64,000 nt of DNA from Actinacidiphila glaucinigra. GTDB lineage: Bacteria; Actinomycetota; Actinomycetes; Streptomycetales; Streptomycetaceae. Both the position numbers and the translations under genes were made by a program. Below the pieces are notes generated by a model. That model saw only the letters and a program-made list of their open reading frames with translations. It did no database searches and was not told the DNA's origin. Below, one piece after another: positions 1-7,694 of the stretch. Location: NCBI RefSeq assembly GCF_900188405.1, contig NZ_FZOF01000017.1, positions 62,001-126,000 on the forward strand, given 5' to 3'. The stretch's first letter is position 1; the number at the start of each line of letters is the position of its first letter.

Positions 1-337
1 GGTCCGCGCCTTCGCCCGGCGCGTCCGATCCGGCGGAGGACGGCGGCTGAGCGGTCGGCCGGTCGACCGGCTCCCGCCAGTCGACGGTGCTCACGACCAC
101 CACGGACGCCGCCACGGCCGCGAGGGCAGCGGCTCCCAGCGGCCGGAAGGCACTTCTGCGGCGCGGGGCGAGGAAGCGTGCCGCGCGGCCGTCCGTTGAC
201 CCGGCGACGATGCGCGCGAGGTCCTCGCGCTGCCGCGCGGGGTCCACCAGCCGGGACGGGTCCAGTTCCTCGGGCCGTGCGTCCGCGAGCACCTTCAGGA
301 CGTCGGGCCGCCCGGACGGCTTGCGGGTGTTCTTCAC
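1..337 (-). CDS. Putative membrane partner of the ECF sigma factor (CU044_5270-like), C-terminus outside window
   Basis: Only the N-terminal 112 codons lie in the window; the gene runs off the left edge. It starts at GTG 335-337 inside a GTGA overlap with the stop of the upstream sigma factor, so the two are translationally coupled. The N-terminus has the layout of actinobacterial proteins encoded beside ECF sigma factors. A charged cytoplasmic part of about 60 residues contains the stretch VLADARPEELDPSRL, followed by one membrane segment rich in Ala/Val near residues 73-88, then a Pro/Ser-rich external region. Such proteins are often annotated as CU044_5270 family and are suspected to modulate the neighbouring sigma factor. 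No zinc anti-sigma motif is visible in the part present. Confidence 0.6.
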   Translation of the reverse strand, partial: MKNTRKPSGRPDVLKVLADARPEELDPSRLVDPARQREDLARIVAGSTDGRAARFLAPRRRSAFRPLGAAALAAVAASVVVVSTVDWREPVDRPTAQPPSSAGSDAPGEGAD

Positions 338-918
338 GCGGGTGCTCCTTCGCGATGGCTGGGGTACGGGGTCTCTGCGGGAGGTGCGGGCGCCGGCTCC
401 GGCTCCGGCTCGGGGGCAGCGGCGGGAGCCGCCTCCAGGGCCTTCTCCAGTCGGCGGCGGGCCCGGTACAGGCGGACGGTCAGCGTCGCGGTGGTGCAGT
501 CCAGGACCTGCGCGGCCTCCCTGGCGCTCAGGCCGTGCCAGGCGATCAGCGTCAGGAGTTCCCGGTCGGCCTCCGGCAGGCCCGCCAGGGCCTGCAGCGC
601 GTCGTGCCGGCCGGCGACCTCCGCCGCGACGTCCGCGGCGTCGGTCCGGGCGCCGCTGCTGATGCGCTGCGCTTCCTCGGCGGCCAGGAGGTACTGGTGG
701 GCGTCCCGGCGGCGCAGCTCGCGCACCAGGTTGCGCGCCACGCCCAGCAGCCAGGGCAGCGCGGGGTCGGGGACGTCCCGCACCCGCCTCCAGGCGACGG
801 TGAACGTCTCGCTGGTGATGTCCTCGCCTACCTGCCGTCCGACCAGGCTGGTGGCGTAGGCAAGCACACGCGGATAGCACTCCTCGTAGACGTCCCGGAA
901 GCGTTGGGCATGTGTCAC
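334..918 (-). CDS. RNA polymerase sigma factor, ECF subfamily
   Basis: A protein of about 194 residues with the two ECF regions. Region 2 (about residues 5-70) includes YPRVLAYATSLVGR and the TSETFTVAWRR recognition-like helix. Region 4 (about 105-160) includes LPEADRELLTLIAWHGLS and an HTH ending TLTVRLYRARRRLEKAL. The C-terminal tail is rich in Ala/Pro/Glu. I place the start at GTG 916-918 because AGGGG lies 5 nt upstream; an in-frame ATG at 931-933 would add five residues and lacks an equally good site. It directs RNA polymerase to a small regulon and is probably controlled by the protein that overlaps its 3' end. The exact ECF group was not determined. Confidence 0.85.
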   Translation of the reverse strand: MTHAQRFRDVYEECYPRVLAYATSLVGRQVGEDITSETFTVAWRRVRDVPDPALPWLLGVARNLVRELRRRDAHQYLLAAEEAQRISSGARTDAADVAAEVAGRHDALQALAGLPEADRELLTLIAWHGLSAREAAQVLDCTTATLTVRLYRARRRLEKALEAAPAAAPEPEPEPAPAPPAETPYPSHREGAPA

Positions 919-966
919 GCGCCGTCCCCTCATCTCGCACTCTCACCATGCAATGAGCGGGGCGGC

Positions 967-1015
967 CCGTTTCTTACATCCCGGAGCCGGATTTTCCGCG
1001 GATGTGGTTCACATC
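967..1015 (-). promoter_or_regulatory. Candidate promoter/operator region of the ECF operon; rest of 919-1385 empty
   Basis: On the minus strand the sequence TGTAAGAAAC lies about 50 nt upstream of the sigma gene and resembles the -35 side of ECF-dependent promoters, so autoregulation is possible. A perfect 6-bp inverted repeat GATGTG-gtt-CACATC sits just upstream at 1001-1015. From 1016 to 1385 I see no plausible gene; the open frames there have no ribosome-binding site and no recognisable protein. Confidence 0.35.
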
Positions 1016-1385
1016 ACGCCGGGGGCGGGGTTCGCTGCGGTGGTCGCCGGCCGGGACGGGCGAGGTCGTGGCATTGTGTGCCGGCGAGCGGCCCGGCGGC
1101 AGGGGCCGGGGCGTCCCGGATGTGGCGCGGTCGATGTCCCGGGGCTCCGCTCGCCACGTCCGGTGATCGCGCGATCCCCGACGTCGGCGGCCGCCTGGCG
1201 GCCAGGTGCCGGATCCGCGCGGCCTCTGCGCCGGAGGTCCGGTTCACGTCGCGTCGGGAGTCGCGGAGGCGGTTGTGAAGGGGCCGCAGGCGCTCCACCG
1301 CTCCGCGCGCCACAGCGGCACGCCCGGCCGACCCGCACGCGGATCCGCCGACCGACCGCCGGCGACGCCGCCCGCCGGACACGAC

Positions 1386-1419
1386 GACGGCCGCCGCCCT
1401 GCATGGGGCGGCGGCCGTC
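1386..1419 (-). terminator. Intrinsic terminator hairpin
   Basis: A perfect 14-bp stem (1386-1399 with 1406-1419) and a 6-nt loop lie just past the stop of the oxidoreductase gene on the minus strand. There is no U-tract, as is usual in streptomycetes. Confidence 0.8.
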
Positions 1420-1432
1420 GGCGGGGTACGGG

Positions 1433-1879
1433 TCAGTGGGGTGCGGCCGCCGGCTCCAGGATGAAGACCGGGATCTCACGGTCGGTGTTCTTCTGGTACT
1501 CCGCGTAGTCGGGCCATGCCTCCACCGCGCGGTCCCACCACTCGGCCCGCTCGTCCCCCGTGAGCTCACGCGCCGTCATGTCCTGGCGCACGGGGCCGTC
1601 CTGCAGCTCCACCCGGGGGTCGGCGACCAGGTTGTGGTACCAGACCGGGTGCTTCGGGGCGCCACCCTTGGACGCCACGACCGCGTACCGGCCGTCGTGC
1701 TCCACGCGCATGAGCGGCGTCTTGCGGATCCTGCCGGACTTGACGCCGAGCGTCGTCAGGACGATCACCGGCTTGCCGCGCAACGTGGTGCCGTCCGTCC
1801 CTCCGGAACCCTCGTACAGCTCGACCTGGTCGCGGACCCACTGCTCGGGGCTCGGCTGGTACTCACCCACCAAGGGCAC
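1433..1879 (-). CDS. Nitroreductase family deazaflavin (F420)-dependent oxidoreductase, DDN-like
   Basis: A 148-residue single split-beta-barrel domain, full length for the DDN family. The signature VIVLTTLGVKSGRIRKTPLM (about residues 38-57) is the family's cofactor-binding region, and GAPKHPVWYHNLVADPRVEL (about 73-92) is the second conserved block. Members use reduced F420 or bind FMN to reduce quinones, nitro compounds or unsaturated lactones; the substrate here is unknown. It is a single gene ended by the hairpin at 1386-1419, divergent from the amine oxidase at 2132. Confidence 0.9.
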   Translation of the reverse strand: MPLVGEYQPSPEQWVRDQVELYEGSGGTDGTTLRGKPVIVLTTLGVKSGRIRKTPLMRVEHDGRYAVVASKGGAPKHPVWYHNLVADPRVELQDGPVRQDMTARELTGDERAEWWDRAVEAWPDYAEYQKNTDREIPVFILEPAAAPH

Positions 1880-2131
1880 GTCGTTCTCCCATCTCTGCGT
1901 GCGACATCGCCAACCTCAACATCCTCACCCACCCTCCGTCTTCCCGGCGGCACCGCCGCTACGCGCCGCCGGTCCCGCTGCCGATCACCCGGACGGCGGG
2001 GAGGCGGCCATCGACGTCCGTTCACACACACGCGGCACGCGAAATCGCTCTGTCATGTCTCGGCCACACCATCCGTAACAGCCCGCCCTGAAGATCGGCG
2101 TGCACACCGGCAGATCGAGAGAGGGCGACTC

Positions 2132-3754
2132 ATGACGCAGGGGCAGCCAACAGGGCTCGACCGCAGGGGATTTCTGCGCGCCGTCGGCATCACCGGCGGT
2201 GCCGGAGCGATGTTCGCGACCATGGGCGCGCTGGGGCTCGCGCCGACCGCGCAGGCGGCCGGCCGCGGCGGCGACTTCCGCGCGCCGAGCACGGCCGACT
2301 TCCACCTCACTGGACGCAGAGCGGGCAAGGTCGTCGTGCTGGGCGCGGGACTGGCCGGGCTGACGACCGCGTACGAACTGGGCAAGGCCGGATACGACTG
2401 CACGATCCTGGAGCCGCGCGACCGGCCTGGCGGCCGCAACTACACCGTGCGCGGCGGGGACACCCACACCGACCTCGACGGGCGCACTCAGACCGCGGCC
2501 TTCTCCCAGGGCCAGTACCTCAACGCCGGACCCGCCCGGCTGGCGCAGTGGATGGTCACGCTGGACTACTGCCGTGAACTCGGCGTCCCCATCGAGGTCT
2601 TCACCAACTCCAACGCCGACGCCTACATCTACCACGAGTCGGCGGGCATGCGGCCCGGGCAGCCCGTGCGGTACCGCACCGCCAAGGCCGACACCTTCGG
2701 GTACGTCAGCGAACTCCTCGCCAAGGCCACCGACCAGGGCGCCCTGGACCAGGAACTGACCGCCCAGGACAAGGAGCGGCTCCTGTCGTTCCTGGAGGAC
2801 TTCGGCGAGATCGGCGGACGATCCGACGGATGGGCGTACGCCGGGGGCGCCAACCGGGGCTACGCCACCTGGCCCGGTGCCGCGGGCACCCCGGGGGCCC
2901 TGCTCGGGGACCTGCCCACCGCCTCCGAGGTCTTCGCCTCGGGTGTCGGGCGGCACTTCGCCTTCGAGTTCGAGTTCGACCAGGCGATGCTGATGTTCCA
3001 GCCGGTGGGCGGCATGGACCGGATACCGCGGGCCTTCGCCCGCGCCATCGGCGATCACCGGATCCGCTACGCGTGCCAGGCCACCTCGCTGGTGCAGTCG
3101 GCGGGCGGCGTCGCCGTGGGCTACACCGACCCCGGCGGACGGCCGCGGCGGATCGAGGCGGACTACTGCGTCGCGGCCATGCCGCCCCATCTGCTGGCCA
3201 GGCTCACGCACAACCTGGGCCCCGACGTCCAGACCGCGCTCACCACCATCCGCCCCTCGTCGGCGGGCAAGATCGGCCTGGAGTACCGCAGCCGCTGGTG
3301 GGAGACCGACCACCGCATCTACGGCGGCATCACCGAGACCGACCTGGACCTCTCCCACATCTGGTACCCGTCCTACGGTCACCACGGCAGGCGCGGCGTC
3401 ATCGTCGGCTACTACAACACCGGGTCCAACGCCGACGCCTATGCCGCCCTGACGCCCGCCGAGCGTGAGGCGCGTGCCGTCATGCAAGGTGTGAAGATCC
3501 ACGGCGAGAAGTACCGCAGCGAGCTCTCGAATTCCTTCTCCATCGCCTGGAAGCGCGTCCGGCACCTCGAAGGCGCCTGGCACAGCATCCCCGGCGGCAC
3601 CGACGCCGCCGTCTACAAGCCCCTCAACGAGCCCGCCGGACGCGTCCTGTACGCGGGCGACTGGCTGTCCTACATGGACGCCTGGCAGCACGGCGCGATC
3701 CTCTCCGCACGCAAGGCCGTCACCGCGCTGCACAGCCGCGCGCTGAAGGCCTGA
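2132..3754 (+). CDS. Tat-exported flavin monoamine/L-amino-acid oxidase family protein
   Basis: 540 residues. The N-terminus is a twin-arginine signal (DRRGFLRAVG, RR at 11-12, hydrophobic stretch to about 38, AQAAG cleavage region), so the enzyme should be folded with its cofactor and exported. A dinucleotide-binding motif for FAD follows (GAGLAGL at 71-77, then EPRDRPGGR). The C-terminal block LYAGDWLSYMDAWQHGAILS is the FAD/substrate motif of flavin amine oxidases. The reaction is oxidative deamination of an amine or amino acid, giving H2O2 and ammonia; the substrate cannot be assigned. The start at ATG 2132 is chosen because the Tat signal begins there and GAGAGGGCGA lies just upstream. 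Monocistronic. Confidence 0.85.
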   Translation: MTQGQPTGLDRRGFLRAVGITGGAGAMFATMGALGLAPTAQAAGRGGDFRAPSTADFHLTGRRAGKVVVLGAGLAGLTTAYELGKAGYDCTILEPRDRPGGRNYTVRGGDTHTDLDGRTQTAAFSQGQYLNAGPARLAQWMVTLDYCRELGVPIEVFTNSNADAYIYHESAGMRPGQPVRYRTAKADTFGYVSELLAKATDQGALDQELTAQDKERLLSFLEDFGEIGGRSDGWAYAGGANRGYATWPGAAGTPGALLGDLPTASEVFASGVGRHFAFEFEFDQAMLMFQPVGGMDRIPRAFARAIGDHRIRYACQATSLVQSAGGVAVGYTDPGGRPRRIEADYCVAAMPPHLLARLTHNLGPDVQTALTTIRPSSAGKIGLEYRSRWWETDHRIYGGITETDLDLSHIWYPSYGHHGRRGVIVGYYNTGSNADAYAALTPAEREARAVMQGVKIHGEKYRSELSNSFSIAWKRVRHLEGAWHSIPGGTDAAVYKPLNEPAGRVLYAGDWLSYMDAWQHGAILSARKAVTALHSRALKA

Positions 3755-3775
3755 TCGCCGCCGGGGCGGGGGCGA

Positions 3776-3806
3776 GGTGTCCGGCCGGATCTCCCGGCCG
3801 GACACC
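3776..3806. terminator. Bidirectional terminator between converging genes
   Basis: A perfect 13-bp stem (3776-3788 with 3794-3806) with a 5-nt loop sits between the amine oxidase and the converging HTH-PPOX gene, so it can serve both. Confidence 0.8.
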
Positions 3807-3853
3807 CCGTCCCGGCGACGGTGCCGTCCCGGCGACCGGGCGCGCCCGTGGCG

Positions 3854-4573
3854 CTACCCGGTGTGTCGGTCCCCGGCCGGGGGCAGCGAACGGATGGCCC
3901 GCCCGCTCACCTCGCCCGGCACCACGCGGACCCACAGCTCCCGCGTCCCGCCGGCCCAGGGTTCGCCCCCGGGCCGTCTGCCGAGCGCCTCCGTGGCGGC
4001 GGTGTCCGTGATCGGCTCGGCGGTACCCGTCACCAGGACGCTCCAGCCCAGACGGTTCTCCTCGTCGACGAAGTCGGTCTCGAAGGCGAGCTTCGTGCCG
4101 GGTGCGACGGCCGCGGCGCCGGCCTGGTCCGTGCGGTAGACGACCGTCCGCCCGTCGACCAGGAAGTTGACGGGCACCAGCACGGGAGCCTCCTCCCCCG
4201 TACCAATCGTGTGGGCCACGCGGCCGATGCCGTGGGTGCCCAGCCGTTCCCAGCACTCGCCCTCGGACAGGCGCTGCAGCACCGGCCGGGCCGCCGGGCC
4301 GCCCCGTCCCGGTGGCGCCTGACGGGAGCCCGAGGCCAGCTCCTCGTACGACACCCCCAGCACGTGGGCGACCCGCTTCAGCGCGGCGGCGTCGAAGCCG
4401 GAGCCCAGCTCCTCCACCTGCCGCAGGTACGCCGTCGACATCCCGGCCCTGGTGGCCAGCTCCTCGCGGGACATGCCCAGTTGCTCCCGCCGCACGGCGA
4501 CACGACCGGCCACGTCCTCGCCGTTCGAAGCGCCTCCGCCCGCCGGGCCGCCCTGGTCCGGAGCACCCTGCAC
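3854..4573 (-). CDS. XRE-type HTH fused to a pyridoxamine 5'-phosphate oxidase-like (FMN split-barrel) domain
   Basis: About 239 residues. An N-terminal XRE HTH at about 22-75 (VRREQLGMSREELATRAG and STAYLRQVEE) is joined to a PPOX-like split barrel at about 95-230. The barrel carries the usual LSEGECWERLGTHGIGRVA entry, PVNFLVDGRTVVYRT strand and LGWSVLVTGTAEP block. This architecture is common in streptomycetes and is thought to couple DNA binding to flavin, F420 or redox sensing; that is family inference. Start is GTG 4571-4573 with GGAGGTGA 7 nt upstream. Two paralogues occur at 11399 and 13415, but this copy lies apart and lacks a CBS neighbour. Confidence 0.85.
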   Translation of the reverse strand: MQGAPDQGGPAGGGASNGEDVAGRVAVRREQLGMSREELATRAGMSTAYLRQVEELGSGFDAAALKRVAHVLGVSYEELASGSRQAPPGRGGPAARPVLQRLSEGECWERLGTHGIGRVAHTIGTGEEAPVLVPVNFLVDGRTVVYRTDQAGAAAVAPGTKLAFETDFVDEENRLGWSVLVTGTAEPITDTAATEALGRRPGGEPWAGGTRELWVRVVPGEVSGRAIRSLPPAGDRHTG

Positions 4574-4662
4574 AGCCGCTCACCTCCCGCGTGACGTCTC
4601 CCTTCAGCGCAGCAGACGCACCGGCTGCCCGCCAGTCCAGAGCCGGCGGACGCCGGTGAAGG

Positions 4663-5934
4663 TCAGGCGAGGGCCGGCTCGCGGGTGGCCGCGGCGAGCC
4701 CTCCGGCCCGCGACAGCAGCTGGACGCAGGCCGCGCACAGCAGGCCGGTCGCCGTCAGGGCCAGCCAGGGCAGCCACGGCTTGTGGATGTCGTCGGCGAT
4801 GCCCCAGACGGCGCCGGTCGCGAGGTTGCCCAAGGTGATGCCCACGCCGGAGACGGTGTTGTACCAGCCGTAGTGCGTGGCGACGAGGCGCTCTCCGGAG
4901 AGGGTGACGATGGTGTCCATCTCGAAGGGGTAGACCACCGCACTGCCCACCGCCAGCACCGCGACGGCGGTGACGAGCAGGGCCACCGCGATGACGGCGT
5001 CGGACGTCCCGCCGGACGGGTCGGGGCTCACGGCGAGGGGGGTGAAGGCCAGCCCCATCAGCAGGATCCCGCCGACGATCGCCTGCGGTCCGCTCCAGCG
5101 GGCGCGTACCCAGCCGGTGATGCGGAGCTGCCCGAGGACGGCCACGACCGCCGAGACGATGAACAGGCCGCTGGTGACGGCCTGTCCGCCGCCGCCGAGG
5201 AGTTTGTGCGCCTGCAGGGGAAGGGCCAGGTAGACCTGGAAGGACAGCACATAGGAGCCGATCATGGCCAGCGAGAACAGCATGAACGGCCGGTTGCCCA
5301 GCACCTGCCGCCAGGAGCCGAGGACGCCGGCCGCCGCGCCGGAGCCGCCGACGTGTCCGGGCCTGCGGTCGGGCAGGGCCCGGCACTGCAGGACGGTGAG
5401 CACGGCGAAGACGGCCGCAGCCGTCAGGCACACGGCGCGGAAGTCCAGGGCGAGCAGGGCCAGGCCGACCAGGGGGCCGATCAGGACACCCGCCTGGTAG
5501 AAGACGTTGAACAGGGCGAAGCCCTCGACCCGCCGATCGCCGGCCTCCACGGCCAGGTAGGCGCGGACCGCGGGGTTGAACAGCGCGCCGGCGAACCCGG
5601 CGGCGGCGGAGGCCGCCACCAGCGCGGGCAGGGATTCGACCAGGCCCAGCAGCGCGAAGCCGAAGGTGCGCAGGGTGCAGCCGATGACGATGGGCGTCTT
5701 GTAGCCGAAGCGGTCGGCGATGGTCCCGCCGAGCACGAACATGCCCTGCTGGGAGAAGTTCCGTACGCCCAGGACGAGGCCGACGGCCCAGGCGGCCAGA
5801 CCGAGGCCGCCGGCCAGGTGCTCGGCGAGGTAGGGCATGAGCATGTAGAAGCCCAGGTTGATGGCGAACTGGTTGGCCATCAGCAGCCGGGCCGGGGTGT
5901 CGAAGGAGCGGACCTGCCGCCACAGGCCCTTCAC
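4663..5934 (-). CDS. MFS transporter coupled to the cysteine-synthase-like gene
   Basis: 423 residues, about 12 transmembrane segments, with the cytoplasmic-loop motif GGTIADRFGYKTP after the second segment, typical of proton-driven exporters. The GTG start overlaps the stop of the upstream PLP enzyme (GTGA at 5931-5934), so the two are made together. The obvious inference is export of the enzyme's product or a derivative. The substrate is unknown. Staphylococcal siderophore loci also pair a cysteine-synthase-like enzyme with an MFS exporter, but none of their other genes is present here. Confidence 0.85.
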   Translation of the reverse strand: MKGLWRQVRSFDTPARLLMANQFAINLGFYMLMPYLAEHLAGGLGLAAWAVGLVLGVRNFSQQGMFVLGGTIADRFGYKTPIVIGCTLRTFGFALLGLVESLPALVAASAAAGFAGALFNPAVRAYLAVEAGDRRVEGFALFNVFYQAGVLIGPLVGLALLALDFRAVCLTAAAVFAVLTVLQCRALPDRRPGHVGGSGAAAGVLGSWRQVLGNRPFMLFSLAMIGSYVLSFQVYLALPLQAHKLLGGGGQAVTSGLFIVSAVVAVLGQLRITGWVRARWSGPQAIVGGILLMGLAFTPLAVSPDPSGGTSDAVIAVALLVTAVAVLAVGSAVVYPFEMDTIVTLSGERLVATHYGWYNTVSGVGITLGNLATGAVWGIADDIHKPWLPWLALTATGLLCAACVQLLSRAGGLAAATREPALA

Positions 5935-7082
5935 CGGGCGCCCTCGAAGGACATGCCGTCGAGCCGGCTGTCCGGCGCGGCGGCCAGCGGATCCCGGACG
6001 GTGGTGCAGCGGGTCCAGCGGCCGACCACGGTCTCGCCCGGGTGGGCGATCTCGTCGGGGTCCTCGGACGGTTCGTGGTGCAGCAGGCCGTGGTCCCGGC
6101 AGTAGGAGTCGTCGAAGACGGTGCCGACGTAGCGTTGCGGGCCGTCGGGGAAGATCGTCACGATCCTGGTCTCGGCCGGCAGCGTACGGGCCAGCCAGCG
6201 GGAGACCAGGGCGACGGCGCCGACACTCCAGCCGCCGGTGGCGTAGTGGTCGCGGGCGAGACGCCGGCTGGCCCACACCGCCTCCGCGGCGGCCACCCAG
6301 TGCACCTCGTCGAAGGCGGGGTAGTCGACGTTGCGGGGATGGATGCTGCTGCCCAGGCCGCGCATGAGCCGTGCGGCGGGCGGCTGCCCGAAGATCGTCG
6401 ACCCGGTGGTGTCGACGCCGACCAGCCGCAGGTGCGGGAAGAACGCGCGCAGCGGGCCGCTGACCCCGGCCGAGTGCCCCCCGGTACCGACGCTCGCCAC
6501 CAGGACGTCGATGCGGCCGAGCTGGGCGACGAGTTCATGGGCGAGGACGGCGTATGCGGCGACGTTGTCCGGGTTGTGGTACTGGTCCGGGCACCAGGCG
6601 GCCGGCTCGGCGGCGAGGAGTTCCCGCACCCTGTCGCGGCGGGCCTGCTGCCAGCCGCCGACCGGGTGCGGTTCGGTGACGACGTCGACGGTCGCTCCGT
6701 AGGCGGTGAGCAGGGCGACCAGGGGCGGTTCCATGCCGGGGTCGGTGACCACCGTGACCGGGTGCCCGTGCACGGCCCCAGCGAGGGCCAGGCCGAGGCC
6801 GAGCGTACCGCTGGTCGACTCCACGACCGGCGCGCCGGGGAGGAGTTCGCCGCGGGCGCGGGCGGCCTCGATCATGTACAGCGCGGAGCGGTCCTTGATG
6901 CCGCCGGGGTTGAAGCCCTCGAGTTTGGCCCAGAAGCCGCGGCCGTCGGGGACGAAGGGCGATCCGACCCACAGCACGGGCGTGTTGCCGACCAGCCCGG
7001 CCGGGGTTCGGCGCGGGGGCGCGGTGGCGGCCAGGAGTTCGGCCGGGGAGGTGGGCGTGCCGGGATAGGGGAGGGTGCTCAT
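5931..7082 (-). CDS. PLP-dependent cysteine synthase-like enzyme (beta family, fold type II)
   Basis: 383 residues. The PLP Schiff-base lysine is K63 in NPGGIKDRSA, the substrate loop is STSGTLGLGLA and the phosphate-binding glycine loop is SVGTGGHSAGVSG. It is longer than CysK (about 310 residues) because of an extra C-terminal segment of about 60 residues. The family performs beta-replacement or elimination on O-activated serine-like amino acids. The gene lies between a small membrane protein upstream (110 nt gap) and an MFS carrier that overlaps its stop, so it is more likely an accessory enzyme for a small exported metabolite than housekeeping cysteine synthesis. ATG start with GGAG 8 nt upstream. 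Confidence 0.85.
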   Translation of the reverse strand: MSTLPYPGTPTSPAELLAATAPPRRTPAGLVGNTPVLWVGSPFVPDGRGFWAKLEGFNPGGIKDRSALYMIEAARARGELLPGAPVVESTSGTLGLGLALAGAVHGHPVTVVTDPGMEPPLVALLTAYGATVDVVTEPHPVGGWQQARRDRVRELLAAEPAAWCPDQYHNPDNVAAYAVLAHELVAQLGRIDVLVASVGTGGHSAGVSGPLRAFFPHLRLVGVDTTGSTIFGQPPAARLMRGLGSSIHPRNVDYPAFDEVHWVAAAEAVWASRRLARDHYATGGWSVGAVALVSRWLARTLPAETRIVTIFPDGPQRYVGTVFDDSYCRDHGLLHHEPSEDPDEIAHPGETVVGRWTRCTTVRDPLAAAPDSRLDGMSFEGAR

Positions 7083-7192
7083 AGGTGTTTCTCCTGCCGC
7101 CGTCGCCGTGGCGCGGCCGCTGCTCGTACGGGTCCTGGGGGCGCGTTCGGCCGTGCCCGCCGCGCGGTGCGCCGGGCGGGGCCGGGGCGCTG

Positions 7193-7633
7193 TCAGGTCC
7201 GCGATACGCAGAGCAGGCTCAGTGTCGCTGGGCCGGACCGTGCGGGCGCGCAGGGATGTCCGGCGCCTCCGGGTGCGGCCCGGCCGGGGTGGATCGCCGG
7301 TGCCAGTGGGCGCGGCGCGCCCTCGACGCCGGGGGCCGCGGGGGCGTCGGCCCATCGGGGGCGGGGATCGGGCAGCCGGTCGAGGGCGACTCCGCACAGC
7401 GCGTGGTGGTCGTCCTGTGGCCGGTTGCCGCGGGCGAGGTCCTGGTCCGGAAGCGTGGCGCCGCCCCCGGGCCGGCAGAGGGCCGAGGCGGACGGGGCGG
7501 CGGCGAGGGTGTCGTTGCCCGCGCGGTCCGGGCCGTGCGCGCAGGCCAGCAGATGGACGCCCGTCAGCACGAGCATGCCCAGGAGCAGGAGCACTCCGCG
7601 CAGGGAGACGCGCCGACCCACTCGCCACATCAT
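7193..7633 (-). CDS. Small membrane-anchored protein, Cys/His containing, possibly DUF6153-like
   Basis: 146 residues. After a basic N-terminus (MWRVGRRVSLRG) comes one strong membrane segment, VLLLLGMLVLTGVHLLA, then a short exposed region with Cys, Asp and His residues (QDDHHALCG) and a long low-complexity Pro/Ala/Arg tail. The first third looks convincing; the tail could be real or could be reading through degenerate sequence. It resembles small DUF6153-type proteins often found near metal-stress genes, but I cannot be sure. It is the first gene of a likely operon with the PLP enzyme and MFS carrier. Its ATG follows a -10-like TACTGT by 7 nt, suggesting a leaderless message. Confidence 0.5.
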   Translation of the reverse strand: MMWRVGRRVSLRGVLLLLGMLVLTGVHLLACAHGPDRAGNDTLAAAPSASALCRPGGGATLPDQDLARGNRPQDDHHALCGVALDRLPDPRPRWADAPAAPGVEGAPRPLAPAIHPGRAAPGGAGHPCAPARSGPATLSLLCVSRT

Positions 7634-7634
7634 G

Positions 7635-7647
7635 CTACGTACAGTAG
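7635..7647 (-). promoter_or_regulatory. Leaderless promoter with overlapping inverted repeat CTAC-N5-GTAG
   Basis: CTAC and GTAG half-sites, 5 nt apart, overlap the -10 box TACTGT (minus strand) that lies 7 nt before the ATG at 7633. Short CTAC/GTAG dyads resemble operators of BlaI/CopY-type repressors; no such regulator is encoded in the window. Confidence 0.45.
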
Positions 7648-7694
7648 TCGATCAGTCGCCGAGCGCGGTCACCCGCCCGCACCGCGGGGCCGTG

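Noticed and set aside
953..2131. Extension of the amine oxidase reading frame upstream to 953
   Set aside because: The Tat signal peptide and RBS place the start at 2132; the extension is antisense to the oxidoreductase gene and shows no protein features.
4663..6276. A longer MFS protein beginning inside the PLP gene
   Set aside because: The extra N-terminus is an out-of-frame reading of the PLP enzyme; the GTGA overlap at 5931-5934 gives a clean start.
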